Assembly: GCA_027293245.1 (NCBI GenBank)
Contig: JAPUFZ010000372.1
Location: 1 to 6,811, forward strand
DNA from: Gammaproteobacteria bacterium
GTDB lineage: Bacteria > Pseudomonadota > Gammaproteobacteria > GCA-001735895
DNA: 6,811 nucleotides
Direction of reading: 5' to 3'
Shown here: positions 1-6,770 of the stretch, in pieces
Numbering within the stretch: position 1 is the first letter of the stretch
Layout: every line of letters begins with the position of its first letter
Position numbers and translations under genes: made by a program
The notes under the pieces: generated by a model
Databases searched by the model: none
Told to the model about the DNA's origin: nothing
The model's input: the letters and a program-made list of their open reading frames with translations, nothing else

Positions 1-314
1 TTAAAATGCTGGAATAACATGCCAACTTCGCGTCGGGTTGCTTCAATGTGCTTGAGATCGCTGGTTAACTCGACACCATCGACAATAATTTGCCCCTGCT
101 GGTGCTCTTCAAGCCGGTTGATGCAGCGTATCAGGGTAGACTTGCCGGACCCGGACGGGCCGCAAATTACGATACGTTCTCCGCGATGGACCGTTATATT
201 GATATTTTTGAGCACGTGAAATTCAGCATACCATTTATGCATTTCCTTAATTTCAATTATGACTTCATCAAAGACTTTAAATTTCTTCTCCATGTCGGTT
301 GCGGTTTCATTCAT
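1..314 (-). CDS. aapP: General L-amino acid ABC transporter, ATP-binding protein AapP (N-terminal part, runs off window)
   Basis: This is the ATPase subunit that powers the Aap amino-acid importer from the cytoplasmic face of the inner membrane. Only the first 104 complete codons are present; the gene continues beyond base 1. The translation starts MNETATDMEKKFK and then has the ABC fold: the A-loop aromatic region (MHKWYAEFHVLKNI, about 25-38), a perfect Walker A GPSGSGKST at 52-60 followed by LIRCINRLE, and the beginning of the Q-loop (VGMLFQHF, 97-104). This order and wording are typical of the polar amino-acid ABC ATPases (GlnQ/HisP/AapP). The signature motif, Walker B and H-loop lie outside the window. 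The start is the ATG at 314-312, preceded by GAGGTGAG at a suitable distance; an in-frame ATG at codon 8 has poorer support. It follows aapM by 32 nt, which indicates one operon. The name AapP rather than another paralogue rests on the aapJ-aapQ-aapM context. Confidence 0.93.
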   Translation of the reverse strand, partial: MNETATDMEKKFKVFDEVIIEIKEMHKWYAEFHVLKNINITVHRGERIVICGPSGSGKSTLIRCINRLEEHQQGQIIVDGVELTSDLKHIEATRREVGMLFQHF

Positions 315-346
315 TAGGACTCACCTCTGAAAAAATTAAACTCGTG

Positions 347-1453
347 TTAATGACCGGTATGTAGCTTGCGCTCGATCGATTGACTGTATTGCGACATGGA
401 AAAACAGAATACCCAGTAAACCATCGCGCAAAAAGCATAACCCTCTACCGAATACCCCAGCCATTTGGGATCGGTGGAAGCGGCCTGGACGATACCCAGA
501 AAATCAAACAAACCGATGATCAATACCAGCGTGGTATCCTTGAACAGGCCAATAAAATTGCCCACAATGCCCGGGATTACATGCTTTAAAGCCTGCGGCA
601 GTATGATAAAAACCATCGTTTTCCAGTAGGTCAGACCGAGCGCCTCGGCGGCCTCGTATTGACCCTTGGGAATGGCCTGCAGGCCACCGCGCACAGTTTC
701 AGCCATATAAGCAGCGGAAAACAACATGACCCCGACCAGTGCTCGCACCAGTTTGTCGAAGTTCACGCCTTCGGGCAGAAACAACGGGAACATGACCGAC
801 GACATGAACAATACGGTAATCAAGGGCACACCGCGCCAGAGCTCGATAAACCCGGTACAAAAGGCACTCACCGCCGGCATATCTGATCGCCGGCCGAGGG
901 CAAGCAGCAGCCCTATCGGAAAAGACCCGACGATACCAACGATGGCGATGATCAGTGTCAGCGACAAACCGCCCCAGCGAGGTGTTTCGACTTCTACCAG
1001 GCCGAAGGAGCCGCCGGCCAGCAGGTAGAAACCGATCACCGGGTAGACGAACAGGATGATTGCGCCGAGCCATGCCTTGTGCCGGAAGCTGTCGATAAAC
1101 ATCGGTATCATTAGCGCCACTAATAATATAAAGGTGATATCGACTCGCCATCTTTCCTCGGCCGGATAAAAGCCATACATGAACTGGCCCATCCGCACAC
1201 TGATAAAGACCCAGCAGGCGCCGCCGCTGTCACAGGCCTCGCGGCTATCGCCACTGAAGTCTGCATTAATCAGCGTCCAGGAAATCGCCGGCGGCACCAG
1301 CAGATAAATGATATAAAATGCGATTATCGTCAGCAGCGTATTGGTCGTGTTGGAAAACAGGTTGGCTCTCATCCAGCCGACAACGCCAATCGTACTCGCT
1401 GGTGGCGGCAGGTTCGGATGTGCCCCAGGTAAATATTGAGTTTCAGCGGTCAT
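347..1453 (-). CDS. aapM: General L-amino acid ABC transporter, permease protein AapM
   Basis: Inner-membrane permease that pairs with AapQ to form the translocation channel of the Aap importer. The 368-residue product has a polar N-terminus, then hydrophobic segments near 38-60, 104-121, 129-147, 163-187, 210-226, 236-252, 306-325 and 337-354. The C-terminal half is the MetI-like permease domain of the His/Glu/Gln subfamily: GFIELWRGVPLI (201-212), then the cytoplasmic EAA loop beginning EAAEALGL at 267, with the conserved G and ILPQAL (284-289), which docks to the ATPase. The long N-terminal half with extra membrane segments and a Cys-bearing loop (residues 62-100) is the AapM arrangement, larger than HisM-type permeases. 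The ATG at 1451-1453 lies 5 nt after the aapQ stop, so translation is probably coupled; the purine-rich GAGAGA just upstream overlaps the end of aapQ. The stop is TAA. No truncation or frameshift is seen. Confidence 0.94.
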   Translation of the reverse strand: MTAETQYLPGAHPNLPPPASTIGVVGWMRANLFSNTTNTLLTIIAFYIIYLLVPPAISWTLINADFSGDSREACDSGGACWVFISVRMGQFMYGFYPAEERWRVDITFILLVALMIPMFIDSFRHKAWLGAIILFVYPVIGFYLLAGGSFGLVEVETPRWGGLSLTLIIAIVGIVGSFPIGLLLALGRRSDMPAVSAFCTGFIELWRGVPLITVLFMSSVMFPLFLPEGVNFDKLVRALVGVMLFSAAYMAETVRGGLQAIPKGQYEAAEALGLTYWKTMVFIILPQALKHVIPGIVGNFIGLFKDTTLVLIIGLFDFLGIVQAASTDPKWLGYSVEGYAFCAMVYWVFCFSMSQYSQSIERKLHTGH

Positions 1454-1458
1454 AGGTT

Positions 1459-2649
1459 CTATCTCTCTACCAGGGCCATTTTGGCGTTGTACCAGTTCAT
1501 CATCGCCGAAATTCCGAGTGAAATCGACAGGTATACAGCCATCGTCACAGAAATAATTTCTACCGCCTGCCCGGTTTGATTGAGTACGGTTCCGGTAAAA
1601 ACGGAAACCAGTTCGGGGTATGCAATGGCAGTCGCCAATGACGAATTCTTGGTCAAATTAAGAAACTGACTCGACAGGGGCGGTATGATCACGCGCAGTG
1701 CCTGAGGCAAAATCACCAGCTGTAAAGTCGGTCCGGCCTTGATACCCAGTGCATGCGCTGCTTCGGTTTGACCATGACTGACAGCCTGGATACCCGCGCG
1801 TACGATCTCGGCGATAAATGATGCCGTGTATATTGATAACGACAGCCACAGTGCCACAAATTCTGGAATGATGACCGTACCGCCGGCAAAATTGAAGCCT
1901 TTTAATGCGGGTATTTCCCAACTCAACGGAAAACCAGTGACTGTAAATGCCAGTAATGGCAATCCTATCAACAAAGCGATTGAATAATAAATAGTATGGA
2001 ATTGCTGACCGGTTTGGTCCTGCCTTTTATGCGCCCAGCGCGTCATAACCACAACTGCGACAACTGCAATGCCTAGCGCCCATAGGACCAGCGAGAAGCC
2101 GTCCTCATAAATAGCTGAAGGCATGTAGATACCCCGGCTATTGATAAATATACTATCCAGGAAATTGACGCTATTTTTGGGTTGGGGCAGCGCTCTCAAT
2201 ACCGCGAAGTACCAGAAGAAAATTTGTAGCAGCAGCGGGATATTTCTGAATGTCTCGATGTAGACCATGGCCATGCGAGATACCATCCAGTTCTTCGATA
2301 GCCGCGAGATGCCAATGACAACGCCGAGAATAGTCGCCGCGATAATGCCGCAAAATGCCACTAACAGCGTATTGAGCAGGCCGACAGCGAAGGCCCGTCC
2401 GTAAGAAGAAGCCTCGTTGTATTCAATCAGGTGGGTAATGATTCCGAAACCAGCGGTGGTTCCAAAAAAACTGAATCCGGTGGCGATACCCTGTCGCTCG
2501 AGGTTGTCGGCAGTATTACCAAATATATACATGCCGGCGAGCACTACCAGGATCAGCAATACCACCTGGAAGAAAATACTTCTTACCTTCGGATCATTCC
2601 ACGGTTTGGTGGTTACTTCTGGGGGTCCGGCAGATTCTTCTTTAGCCAT
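1459..2649 (-). CDS. aapQ: General L-amino acid ABC transporter, permease protein AapQ
   Basis: First of the two inner-membrane permeases of the Aap amino-acid importer. The product is 396 residues. After a hydrophilic, cytoplasmic-looking N-terminus (1-22) come hydrophobic stretches near 24-44, 86-114, 128-150, 186-202, 221-240, 262-285 and 361-385. The family hallmarks are YIETFRNIPLLLQIFFWYF (130-148), typical of HisQ/GlnP-type permeases, and the EAA loop EAAHALGI starting at 297 followed by ILPQALRVIIPP (313-324), where the ATPase couples. The long region between these motifs (about 150-260) distinguishes AapQ from the much shorter HisQ/ArtQ proteins. The ATG at 2647-2649 has a weak purine-rich GAGAAGAAAG upstream. 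The stop is TAG, 5 nt before the aapM start, so the two permeases are almost certainly co-translated. The gene is separated from aapJ by 130 nt containing a strong hairpin, which probably lowers its expression relative to aapJ. Confidence 0.94.
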   Translation of the reverse strand: MAKEESAGPPEVTTKPWNDPKVRSIFFQVVLLILVVLAGMYIFGNTADNLERQGIATGFSFFGTTAGFGIITHLIEYNEASSYGRAFAVGLLNTLLVAFCGIIAATILGVVIGISRLSKNWMVSRMAMVYIETFRNIPLLLQIFFWYFAVLRALPQPKNSVNFLDSIFINSRGIYMPSAIYEDGFSLVLWALGIAVVAVVVMTRWAHKRQDQTGQQFHTIYYSIALLIGLPLLAFTVTGFPLSWEIPALKGFNFAGGTVIIPEFVALWLSLSIYTASFIAEIVRAGIQAVSHGQTEAAHALGIKAGPTLQLVILPQALRVIIPPLSSQFLNLTKNSSLATAIAYPELVSVFTGTVLNQTGQAVEIISVTMAVYLSISLGISAMMNWYNAKMALVER

Positions 2650-2737
2650 GCTTTCTTCTCTGTCACGTTAAAGGCCTGGCCGGTGGGCGGGATAACCACT
2701 CGGGGTCAAGCCCACAGATTTCTCAGAGCCCTATAAC

Positions 2738-2770
2738 GCAAACGTCCTGCGTTAAAGGCAGGACGTTTGC
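2738..2770 (-). promoter_or_regulatory. Intercistronic stem-loop between aapJ and aapQ
   Basis: A perfect 13-bp inverted repeat (GCAAACGTCCTGC at 2738-2750, its complement at 2758-2770) with a 7-nt loop starts 9 nt after the aapJ stop codon. On the transcribed minus strand it is followed by GTTATAGGGC and not by a run of T, so it does not look like a classical intrinsic terminator. Stem-loops after the binding-protein gene are known in other ABC operons (malE-malF, hisJ-hisQ), where they protect the upstream mRNA from 3' exonucleases and partly uncouple permease expression. That role here is inferred. A second, overlapping 7-bp hairpin (TAACGCA 2734-2740 with TGCGTTA 2748-2754) could form instead. 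Confidence 0.75.
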
Positions 2771-2779
2771 TTTTACAGC

Positions 2780-3790
2780 TTAGCGAATGGGTGGCGCGTA
2801 CTGAATTCCACCCTTGCTCCACAGCTCATTCACACCGCGTGAAATATTCAATGGATCAACCGACAGGTGGCGCGCAAATGACTCGCCGTAGTTACCCACC
2901 TGGGCGACGATGTTTCCACACCATGTTGGGCTAACACCGAGGTTTTCACCGAAGGCACCTTCCTCGCCAAGTAGTCTTTTAACCGCTGGATCCTTGCCAT
3001 TCATCTTGCTCTTGATATTCTGGGATGTAATGCCCATTTCTTCGGCATTGATCATGCAGTACAGAGACCACTTAACCAGATTAAACCACTGGTCATCGCC
3101 TTGTCTTACGACAGGGCCGAGTGGCTCTTTCGAGATAACTTCCGGTAATACCTTATGCGCCGACACATCTTTCAGCTTGATACGCTGCGCGTATAGTCCG
3201 GACTGGTCAGTCGTATACACATCACAACGCCCAGAATCGTAGGCTGCTACCACCTCGTCTGATTTTTCGTAGGCAACCACCGTGTAGGCCATATCATTAC
3301 TACGAAAGTAGTCGGCAACGTTCAGTTCGGTAGTAGTACCTGTCTGGGTACAAATGGCTGCACCGTCTAGTTCTAACGCACTATTTACACCCAGGTCCTT
3401 ACGCACCATGAAACCCTGACCGTCGTAGTAGTTAACACCGGCAAAATTCAGACCCAGCGCAGTATCGCGAGTCGCAGTCCAGGTGGTGTTACGCGACAGA
3501 ACGTCGATTTCACCTGACTGTAACGCGGTAAAACGTTCTTTAGATGACAGCGGTGTGTACTTGACAGCTTCGGAGTCGTTAAATATAGCGGCAGCGATTG
3601 CACGGCAGATGTCAACGTCGACGCCAGACCAGTTACCCTTGTCGTCAAAATTGGAAAAACCTGGCAAACCTTGCGATACGCCACACTGGACATGCCCCTT
3701 GCCTACAACCTCGTCGAGCGTGGCTGCAGATGTATTGGCTGAGACTGCAAATAGTGAAGCCAACATCACTGTTGAAGTTATTGTTTTCAT
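2780..3790 (-). CDS. aapJ: General L-amino acid ABC transporter, periplasmic substrate-binding protein AapJ
   Basis: Periplasmic receptor that binds L-amino acids and delivers them to AapQM. The 336-residue product, about the usual AapJ length, begins with a Sec signal peptide: MKTIT, a hydrophobic core (7-18), and a likely cleavage after the Ala at 22 or 23. The mature part starts TLDEVVGKGHVQCGV. The family-3 solute-binding fold is recognisable from GVDVDICRAIAAAIF (57-70), FTALQSGEIDVLSRNTTWT (87-105), and the second-lobe segments AICTQTGTTTELNVADYF (145-162) and SGRCDVYTTDQSGLYAQR (186-203). RNTTWT and the TGTTTE stretch lie where the amino-acid ligand is bound in this family. The C-terminal NYGESFARHL and GGIQYAPP are characteristic of AapJ rather than GlnH/HisJ. 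The ATG at 3788-3790 has a strong ribosome site GAGGGG (3797-3802). It is the first gene of the operon, with a candidate promoter about 90 nt upstream and a stem-loop just after its stop. Confidence 0.95.
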   Translation of the reverse strand: MKTITSTVMLASLFAVSANTSAATLDEVVGKGHVQCGVSQGLPGFSNFDDKGNWSGVDVDICRAIAAAIFNDSEAVKYTPLSSKERFTALQSGEIDVLSRNTTWTATRDTALGLNFAGVNYYDGQGFMVRKDLGVNSALELDGAAICTQTGTTTELNVADYFRSNDMAYTVVAYEKSDEVVAAYDSGRCDVYTTDQSGLYAQRIKLKDVSAHKVLPEVISKEPLGPVVRQGDDQWFNLVKWSLYCMINAEEMGITSQNIKSKMNGKDPAVKRLLGEEGAFGENLGVSPTWCGNIVAQVGNYGESFARHLSVDPLNISRGVNELWSKGGIQYAPPIR

Positions 3791-3835
3791 GTATATCCCC
3801 TCGGTTGTGGATAAATTATTATTGATGGATTGTTA

Positions 3836-3851
3836 TTTAGATGAATCTAAA
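3836..3851. repeat. Palindrome in the aapJ leader (possible operator)
   Basis: Perfect 7-bp half-sites TTTAGAT and ATCTAAA are separated by two bases. The palindrome lies 45 nt upstream of the aapJ start codon and downstream of the candidate promoter. Symmetry of this size suits a dimeric regulator site, or a weak RNA hairpin in the leader. Its AT-rich sequence in an AT-rich region means chance is possible. No specific regulator is recognised. Confidence 0.3.
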
Positions 3852-3877
3852 CTGTCGTTTTACAGCGACTGCAGGGA

Positions 3878-3906
3878 ACCATAATCACTTCACCGCGCAA
3901 TTGCAA
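3878..3906 (-). promoter_or_regulatory. Candidate sigma70 promoter for the aap operon
   Basis: On the minus strand TTGCAA (3906-3901, four of six matches to the -35 consensus) is followed after exactly 17 nt by TATGGT (3883-3878, four of six matches to the -10). Transcription would begin near 3871 and give a leader of about 80 nt carrying the palindrome at 3836-3851 and the GAGGGG ribosome site. It lies in the 292-bp AT-rich gap between the regulator gene and aapJ, where an operon promoter is expected. The rest of the gap (3907-4082) shows no gene, and no clear terminator for the upstream gene. The match is moderate and unproven; no convincing sigma54 GG-N10-GC element was seen. Confidence 0.35.
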
Positions 3907-4082
3907 GTCTAAAATCTCAATTCAAAACTATTCAACACGGATACTGATTAGATAACATAAATGTCATCATCAACCTAATAATACACGGGGATCAACCGTC
4001 TGAGTGAAACCATGAAATGATTACGAATGAAACATGAGACCTGAATAGCCACAGAACCTGATTTTGATTGACGAATCTTTAG

Positions 4083-6398
4083 CTAGTTAACCTGAGTTCT
4101 GGAGTTATTGTAGATCGTCGATTTGGCACCGCCGAATTCATCCATCGGCACCGGATTACCCAGGTAAAACCCCTGCGCATAATCGACACCGAGCGATTTC
4201 AATGTCTGAATGATGGATTCACTATCAGCACATTCGGCAACGGTCCTGATGCCGAGTAGATGCCCCATGGTGTTAATCGATTCGACCATCGCGTTATCAA
4301 TTGCATCCTCGGGAATATCCCGCACCAGGCCGCCGTCAATCTTGATAAAATCTATTTTCAGGTTTTTTATAAAACTAAAGTTAGACAATCCACTGCCGAA
4401 GTTATCGAGCGCAAACTTGCAGCCCATGCCACCGAGCCGATCGATCAATTGGCCCATATTGGAAAGATTATTGGTGACTACGGTCTCGTTCACTTCAAAA
4501 CAAATCTGTTGTGGTAGAACCACTGAGCTGTCGAACATCTGCGCTATATAGTCACCCAATGAATCATCTGCAATCGAGTTGGCCGATAGATTCAGACTTA
4601 GAAGCAGGTGCGGATTTTGCATGAACAGGTGCGCATAATCCTTGAATACCTTGCCAATCACCCAGCGGTCAATCGCCTGCATTAGGCCGAATCGATCGGC
4701 AGCGGGAAGAAAGGAACCTGGTAAAATATAATTGCCCGCCTGATCAAGCATTCTCAGCAATACTTCGGCGTGCGTACTGATTCCGGTTTTGTCTGTGTCG
4801 AGTGATATAATCGGTTGATAGAGTAACTGAAACTGTTCTTTGGAAAGCGCTTCGCGCAGATCGGAAATCTGCAAAATTTCACCATGCTGTTTTGCCAGTT
4901 CGGCATCTTTCACATCGTAGACATGCGCACGCCCCCGCCCCAGATCTTTGGCCGAATAGCAGGCCTGATCGGCACGGGCCATGAGTTCAGCGGTACTGGT
5001 CGACTCGGCGGTTATTGGTACAATACCGATGCTAACACCTACCTGGTAAGTTTTTTCGTCCCAGACAAATCGATACTCTCGAATCACGTCGATTAGAATT
5101 TGCGCGACCTTGCTGGCCTTGCTTAGCGGACAGTTTTCCAGTAACACGCTAAATTCATCGCCGCCGAGTCGGCCCAGGGTATCCCGGCCTCTCAACTGAT
5201 TAGTGAGCAGCGTGCATACCTGCTTCAGCAACTCATCACCGGCTACATGACCAGCCGCATCATTGACCAGCTTGAACTGGTCAAGATCCAGGTATAGCAG
5301 GGCATGCGTATTTTCATACTCCTTCGTGCTCTGCAACGCTTGCTTCAGTCGATGCTCAAATTCGGAACGGTTCACCAGCCCAGTCAACGGATCGTGGGTT
5401 GCCTTGTGTACCATCAATTTCTGCAGGCGATGCGAATCGGTTACATCTTTAAATACCAGAACAACACCGATGCAGTCACCTTTGGAATCCAGCATCGGCC
5501 CGGCAGACCCCTGGATTGAATAGCGTTCACCATTTCTCGCGACCAGTACGTTATCCGATTTAGGCGACACAATTCTTTTCTCTGACAAACAGCGCAAGGC
5601 AGGATCGGGTATCACTTCCCCGGTTATATCGTCTTCCAGGTGTAATACCGCTTCCAGTGACATTCCCATGACCTGGTGATATCGCCATCCAGTCAGGGTT
5701 TCTGCCACCGGGTTCATGTAATCGATACGACCGGCACTATCGGTAGTAATCACAGCGTCGCCGATCGAGTGCAGGGTCACCTGGGCTCTTTCCTTCGCAC
5801 TCAGAATATCGCTAGCCGCAAGCTTTCGTTCCAGTTCGGCCGCGGCCCTGGCTGAAAAATGCCTGATAATATCTAGCTTGTCTTTGCCCAGGCCTAATGC
5901 CGAACGATGCATTCCGGCCAGCAACCCGACCGGATTCCCTGAAGAGTCCAGCAGCCTGATAGCAAAAAACCCAGCGACCTTAAATTGCGCAGTGAGTAAA
6001 CTAGATTCGGGGTATAGTTCGCTCGCAGAAGTTTCCAGATAGCACAGCCCATTAATATCCTCGCAAGGGCTATTCAGTACCGAAATATTTTGATTCATGA
6101 TGTAACTGCCGTCGCACCAGTAGGCCAGCGTCGTAAAATTGCCCTGCTCTCTGTCTTCACAACTAGCCACCAGTACGGCATCAATCGATAAAAATTGTGA
6201 CAACTCGCGAGCCAGGGAGTAGAAAAACGTGTCCCCGGTAGAGCCAAAAGTACTCTCGATGAGAAATTCGAGTGGGTTAAGATGCGAGTCGGGATTTTTA
6301 CCCTCAGGGTCGGAATTTTCTGACAATTTTTGCCAGCTTAAAACCACGACCACTGTCAAGACTATGCAGGCGCCTGCAACCAGAAACAATTCAACCAT
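4083..6398 (-). CDS. Membrane-anchored GAF-PAS-GGDEF-EAL cyclic-di-GMP signalling protein
   Basis: Bifunctional-type c-di-GMP enzyme at the inner membrane. From the ATG at 6398 (771 residues): one transmembrane helix (2-22), a GAF-like sensor (about 45-192, with SPCEDI near 110), a signalling helix, a PAS domain (about 201-320, IGDAVITTDSAGRIDYMNP), a diguanylate cyclase domain (332-497) and an EAL phosphodiesterase domain (about 520-755). The cyclase looks active: the GGDEF motif is intact at 412-416, and an inhibitory I-site RGRD (403-406) sits five residues before it. In the EAL domain ExLxR is kept as EVLLR (545-549), as are Asn603 (NLS), Glu635 (FEVNET), Lys686 (KID), Glu722 and the QGF at 742. 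The usual DDFG is DNFG (665-668), and the later AE-x-x-E is AECAD, so phosphodiesterase activity is uncertain. The reading frame extends to a GTG at 6491 (802 residues), but that start has a weak ribosome site and would put 31 polar residues before the helix. No specific gene name is justified. Confidence 0.93.
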   Translation of the reverse strand: MVELFLVAGACIVLTVVVVLSWQKLSENSDPEGKNPDSHLNPLEFLIESTFGSTGDTFFYSLARELSQFLSIDAVLVASCEDREQGNFTTLAYWCDGSYIMNQNISVLNSPCEDINGLCYLETSASELYPESSLLTAQFKVAGFFAIRLLDSSGNPVGLLAGMHRSALGLGKDKLDIIRHFSARAAAELERKLAASDILSAKERAQVTLHSIGDAVITTDSAGRIDYMNPVAETLTGWRYHQVMGMSLEAVLHLEDDITGEVIPDPALRCLSEKRIVSPKSDNVLVARNGERYSIQGSAGPMLDSKGDCIGVVLVFKDVTDSHRLQKLMVHKATHDPLTGLVNRSEFEHRLKQALQSTKEYENTHALLYLDLDQFKLVNDAAGHVAGDELLKQVCTLLTNQLRGRDTLGRLGGDEFSVLLENCPLSKASKVAQILIDVIREYRFVWDEKTYQVGVSIGIVPITAESTSTAELMARADQACYSAKDLGRGRAHVYDVKDAELAKQHGEILQISDLREALSKEQFQLLYQPIISLDTDKTGISTHAEVLLRMLDQAGNYILPGSFLPAADRFGLMQAIDRWVIGKVFKDYAHLFMQNPHLLLSLNLSANSIADDSLGDYIAQMFDSSVVLPQQICFEVNETVVTNNLSNMGQLIDRLGGMGCKFALDNFGSGLSNFSFIKNLKIDFIKIDGGLVRDIPEDAIDNAMVESINTMGHLLGIRTVAECADSESIIQTLKSLGVDYAQGFYLGNPVPMDEFGGAKSTIYNNSRTQVN

Positions 6399-6411
6399 AT
6401 TGAACGTATAG

Positions 6412-6435
6412 CCCCTCTTGTTAGCGAATAGTATA
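6412..6435 (-). promoter_or_regulatory. Candidate -10 element and ribosome site for the c-di-GMP gene (supports the ATG start)
   Basis: On the minus strand TATACT (6435-6430, five of six matches to the -10 consensus) would place transcription start near 6423, inside the longer GTG-initiated frame and about 25 nt before the ATG at 6398. GAGGGG (6417-6412) lies between them, the same core as the aapJ ribosome site. Its 13-nt distance from the ATG is longer than ideal, and no good -35 is visible, so both assignments are tentative. If the promoter is real, the GTG start at 6491 cannot be used from this transcript. Confidence 0.3.
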
Positions 6436-6554
6436 GAAGAGAATCTATCGATTTGTGGGCCCTCACCCGGGTAAATTGAACTGGTTAACACATTTCAACA
6501 CCGACTTTTTTCTGAATACTCGAAGTAACTGTGATTTTGACTGTCAGATCAGGA

Positions 6555-6576
6555 CTAGCCCGCATTTCTCATCAGG
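6555..6576 (+). repeat. Left terminal inverted repeat of the 6555-6770 element
   Basis: CTAG followed by CCCGCATTTCTCATCAGG. It matches the reverse complement of 6749-6770 at 21 of 22 positions; the only difference is T at 6565 against A. Just inward, the repeat resumes loosely as CGGG on both sides with a one-base shift. Confidence 0.8.
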
Positions 6577-6645
6577 GGGCGGGATGGCGGTTCCCGGCTC
6601 CTGCCTACACCGCATTCGTGCTTCCTTGCACATCATCGCGCAGGG

Positions 6646-6661
6646 CTTTGGATTCACAAGG
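6646..6661 (+). repeat. Inner inverted repeat, left arm
   Basis: CTTTGGATTCACAAGG pairs with CCTTGTGGATTCAAAG at 6713-6728: 14 of 16 positions are Watson-Crick. In a plus-strand RNA both remaining positions become G-U wobbles, so the 16-bp stem would be continuous, with a 51-nt loop. In a minus-strand RNA they would be C-A mismatches. Confidence 0.65.
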
Positions 6662-6712
6662 GATTATCTGAAGGAGCGGAATAACAGTGCGTATTGCCGA
6701 CTGAAGAAAATA

Positions 6713-6728
6713 CCTTGTGGATTCAAAG
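6713..6728 (-). repeat. Inner inverted repeat, right arm
   Basis: Partner of 6646-6661. The two arms also share the direct 8-mer TGGATTCA, so the arm is partly symmetric in itself. Nested inside the terminal repeats, it allows the transcribed element to fold as a two-level hairpin. Confidence 0.65.
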
Positions 6729-6748
6729 AACAACCGAGGGCCCGTCAT

Positions 6749-6770
6749 CCTGATGAGAATTGCGGGCTAG
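6749..6770 (-). repeat. Right terminal inverted repeat of the 6555-6770 element
   Basis: CCTGATGAGAATTGCGGG followed by CTAG; inverted copy of 6555-6576 with one mismatch. Beyond it, the bases outside CTAG (CAGTTCAG on the right, ATCAGGA on the left) do not continue the symmetry, which marks the element boundary. Confidence 0.8.

Larger units (their letters stand above)
6555..6770. mobile_element. MITE-like or deleted insertion-sequence element with terminal inverted repeats
   Basis: A 216-bp segment is bounded by inverted repeats of 22 bp with one mismatch. No transposase is recognised inside. The outermost four bases at each end are CTAG, which is itself palindromic. They may therefore be a 4-bp target-site duplication around a 208-bp element (6559-6766) whose true ends are 18-bp repeats reading CCCGCATTTCTCATCAGG on the left. 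Four-base duplications are made by several IS families, including IS5- and IS1380-type elements; I cannot assign one. A second, nested inverted repeat lies inside (6646-6661 with 6713-6728). The interior is GC-richer on the left side than the intergenic DNA around aapJ. The element lies upstream of the c-di-GMP gene. The flanks at 6399-6554 and 6771-6811 show no recognisable gene beyond the extended GTG frame. Confidence 0.6.

Noticed and set aside
699..1151. 150-codon minus-strand open frame inside aapM
   Set aside because: It is an out-of-frame shadow of aapM, which has clear permease motifs across the same bases; the translation is Arg/Tyr-rich with no recognisable domain.
2738..2770. Hairpin after aapJ as a rho-independent terminator ending the operon
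   Set aside because: There is no T-tract on the minus strand after the stem, and aapQ, aapM and aapP follow in the same direction. The TTTT on the other side would only suit plus-strand transcription, for which no gene is present.
3483..3884. 133-codon plus-strand open frame opposite the start of aapJ
   Set aside because: It is antisense to the well-supported aapJ coding sequence and its promoter, the composition is unlike a real protein, and there is no family resemblance.
3791..4082. Possible small gene in the gap between aapJ and the c-di-GMP gene
   Set aside because: Minus-strand ATGs here give only peptides of about ten residues before stops, and the plus strand gives nothing with a ribosome site; the sequence is AT-rich and promoter-like.
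4210..5523. Several plus-strand open frames of 70-113 codons opposite the c-di-GMP gene
   Set aside because: All lie antisense to conserved GGDEF and EAL motifs and share no motif or ribosome site that would support expression.
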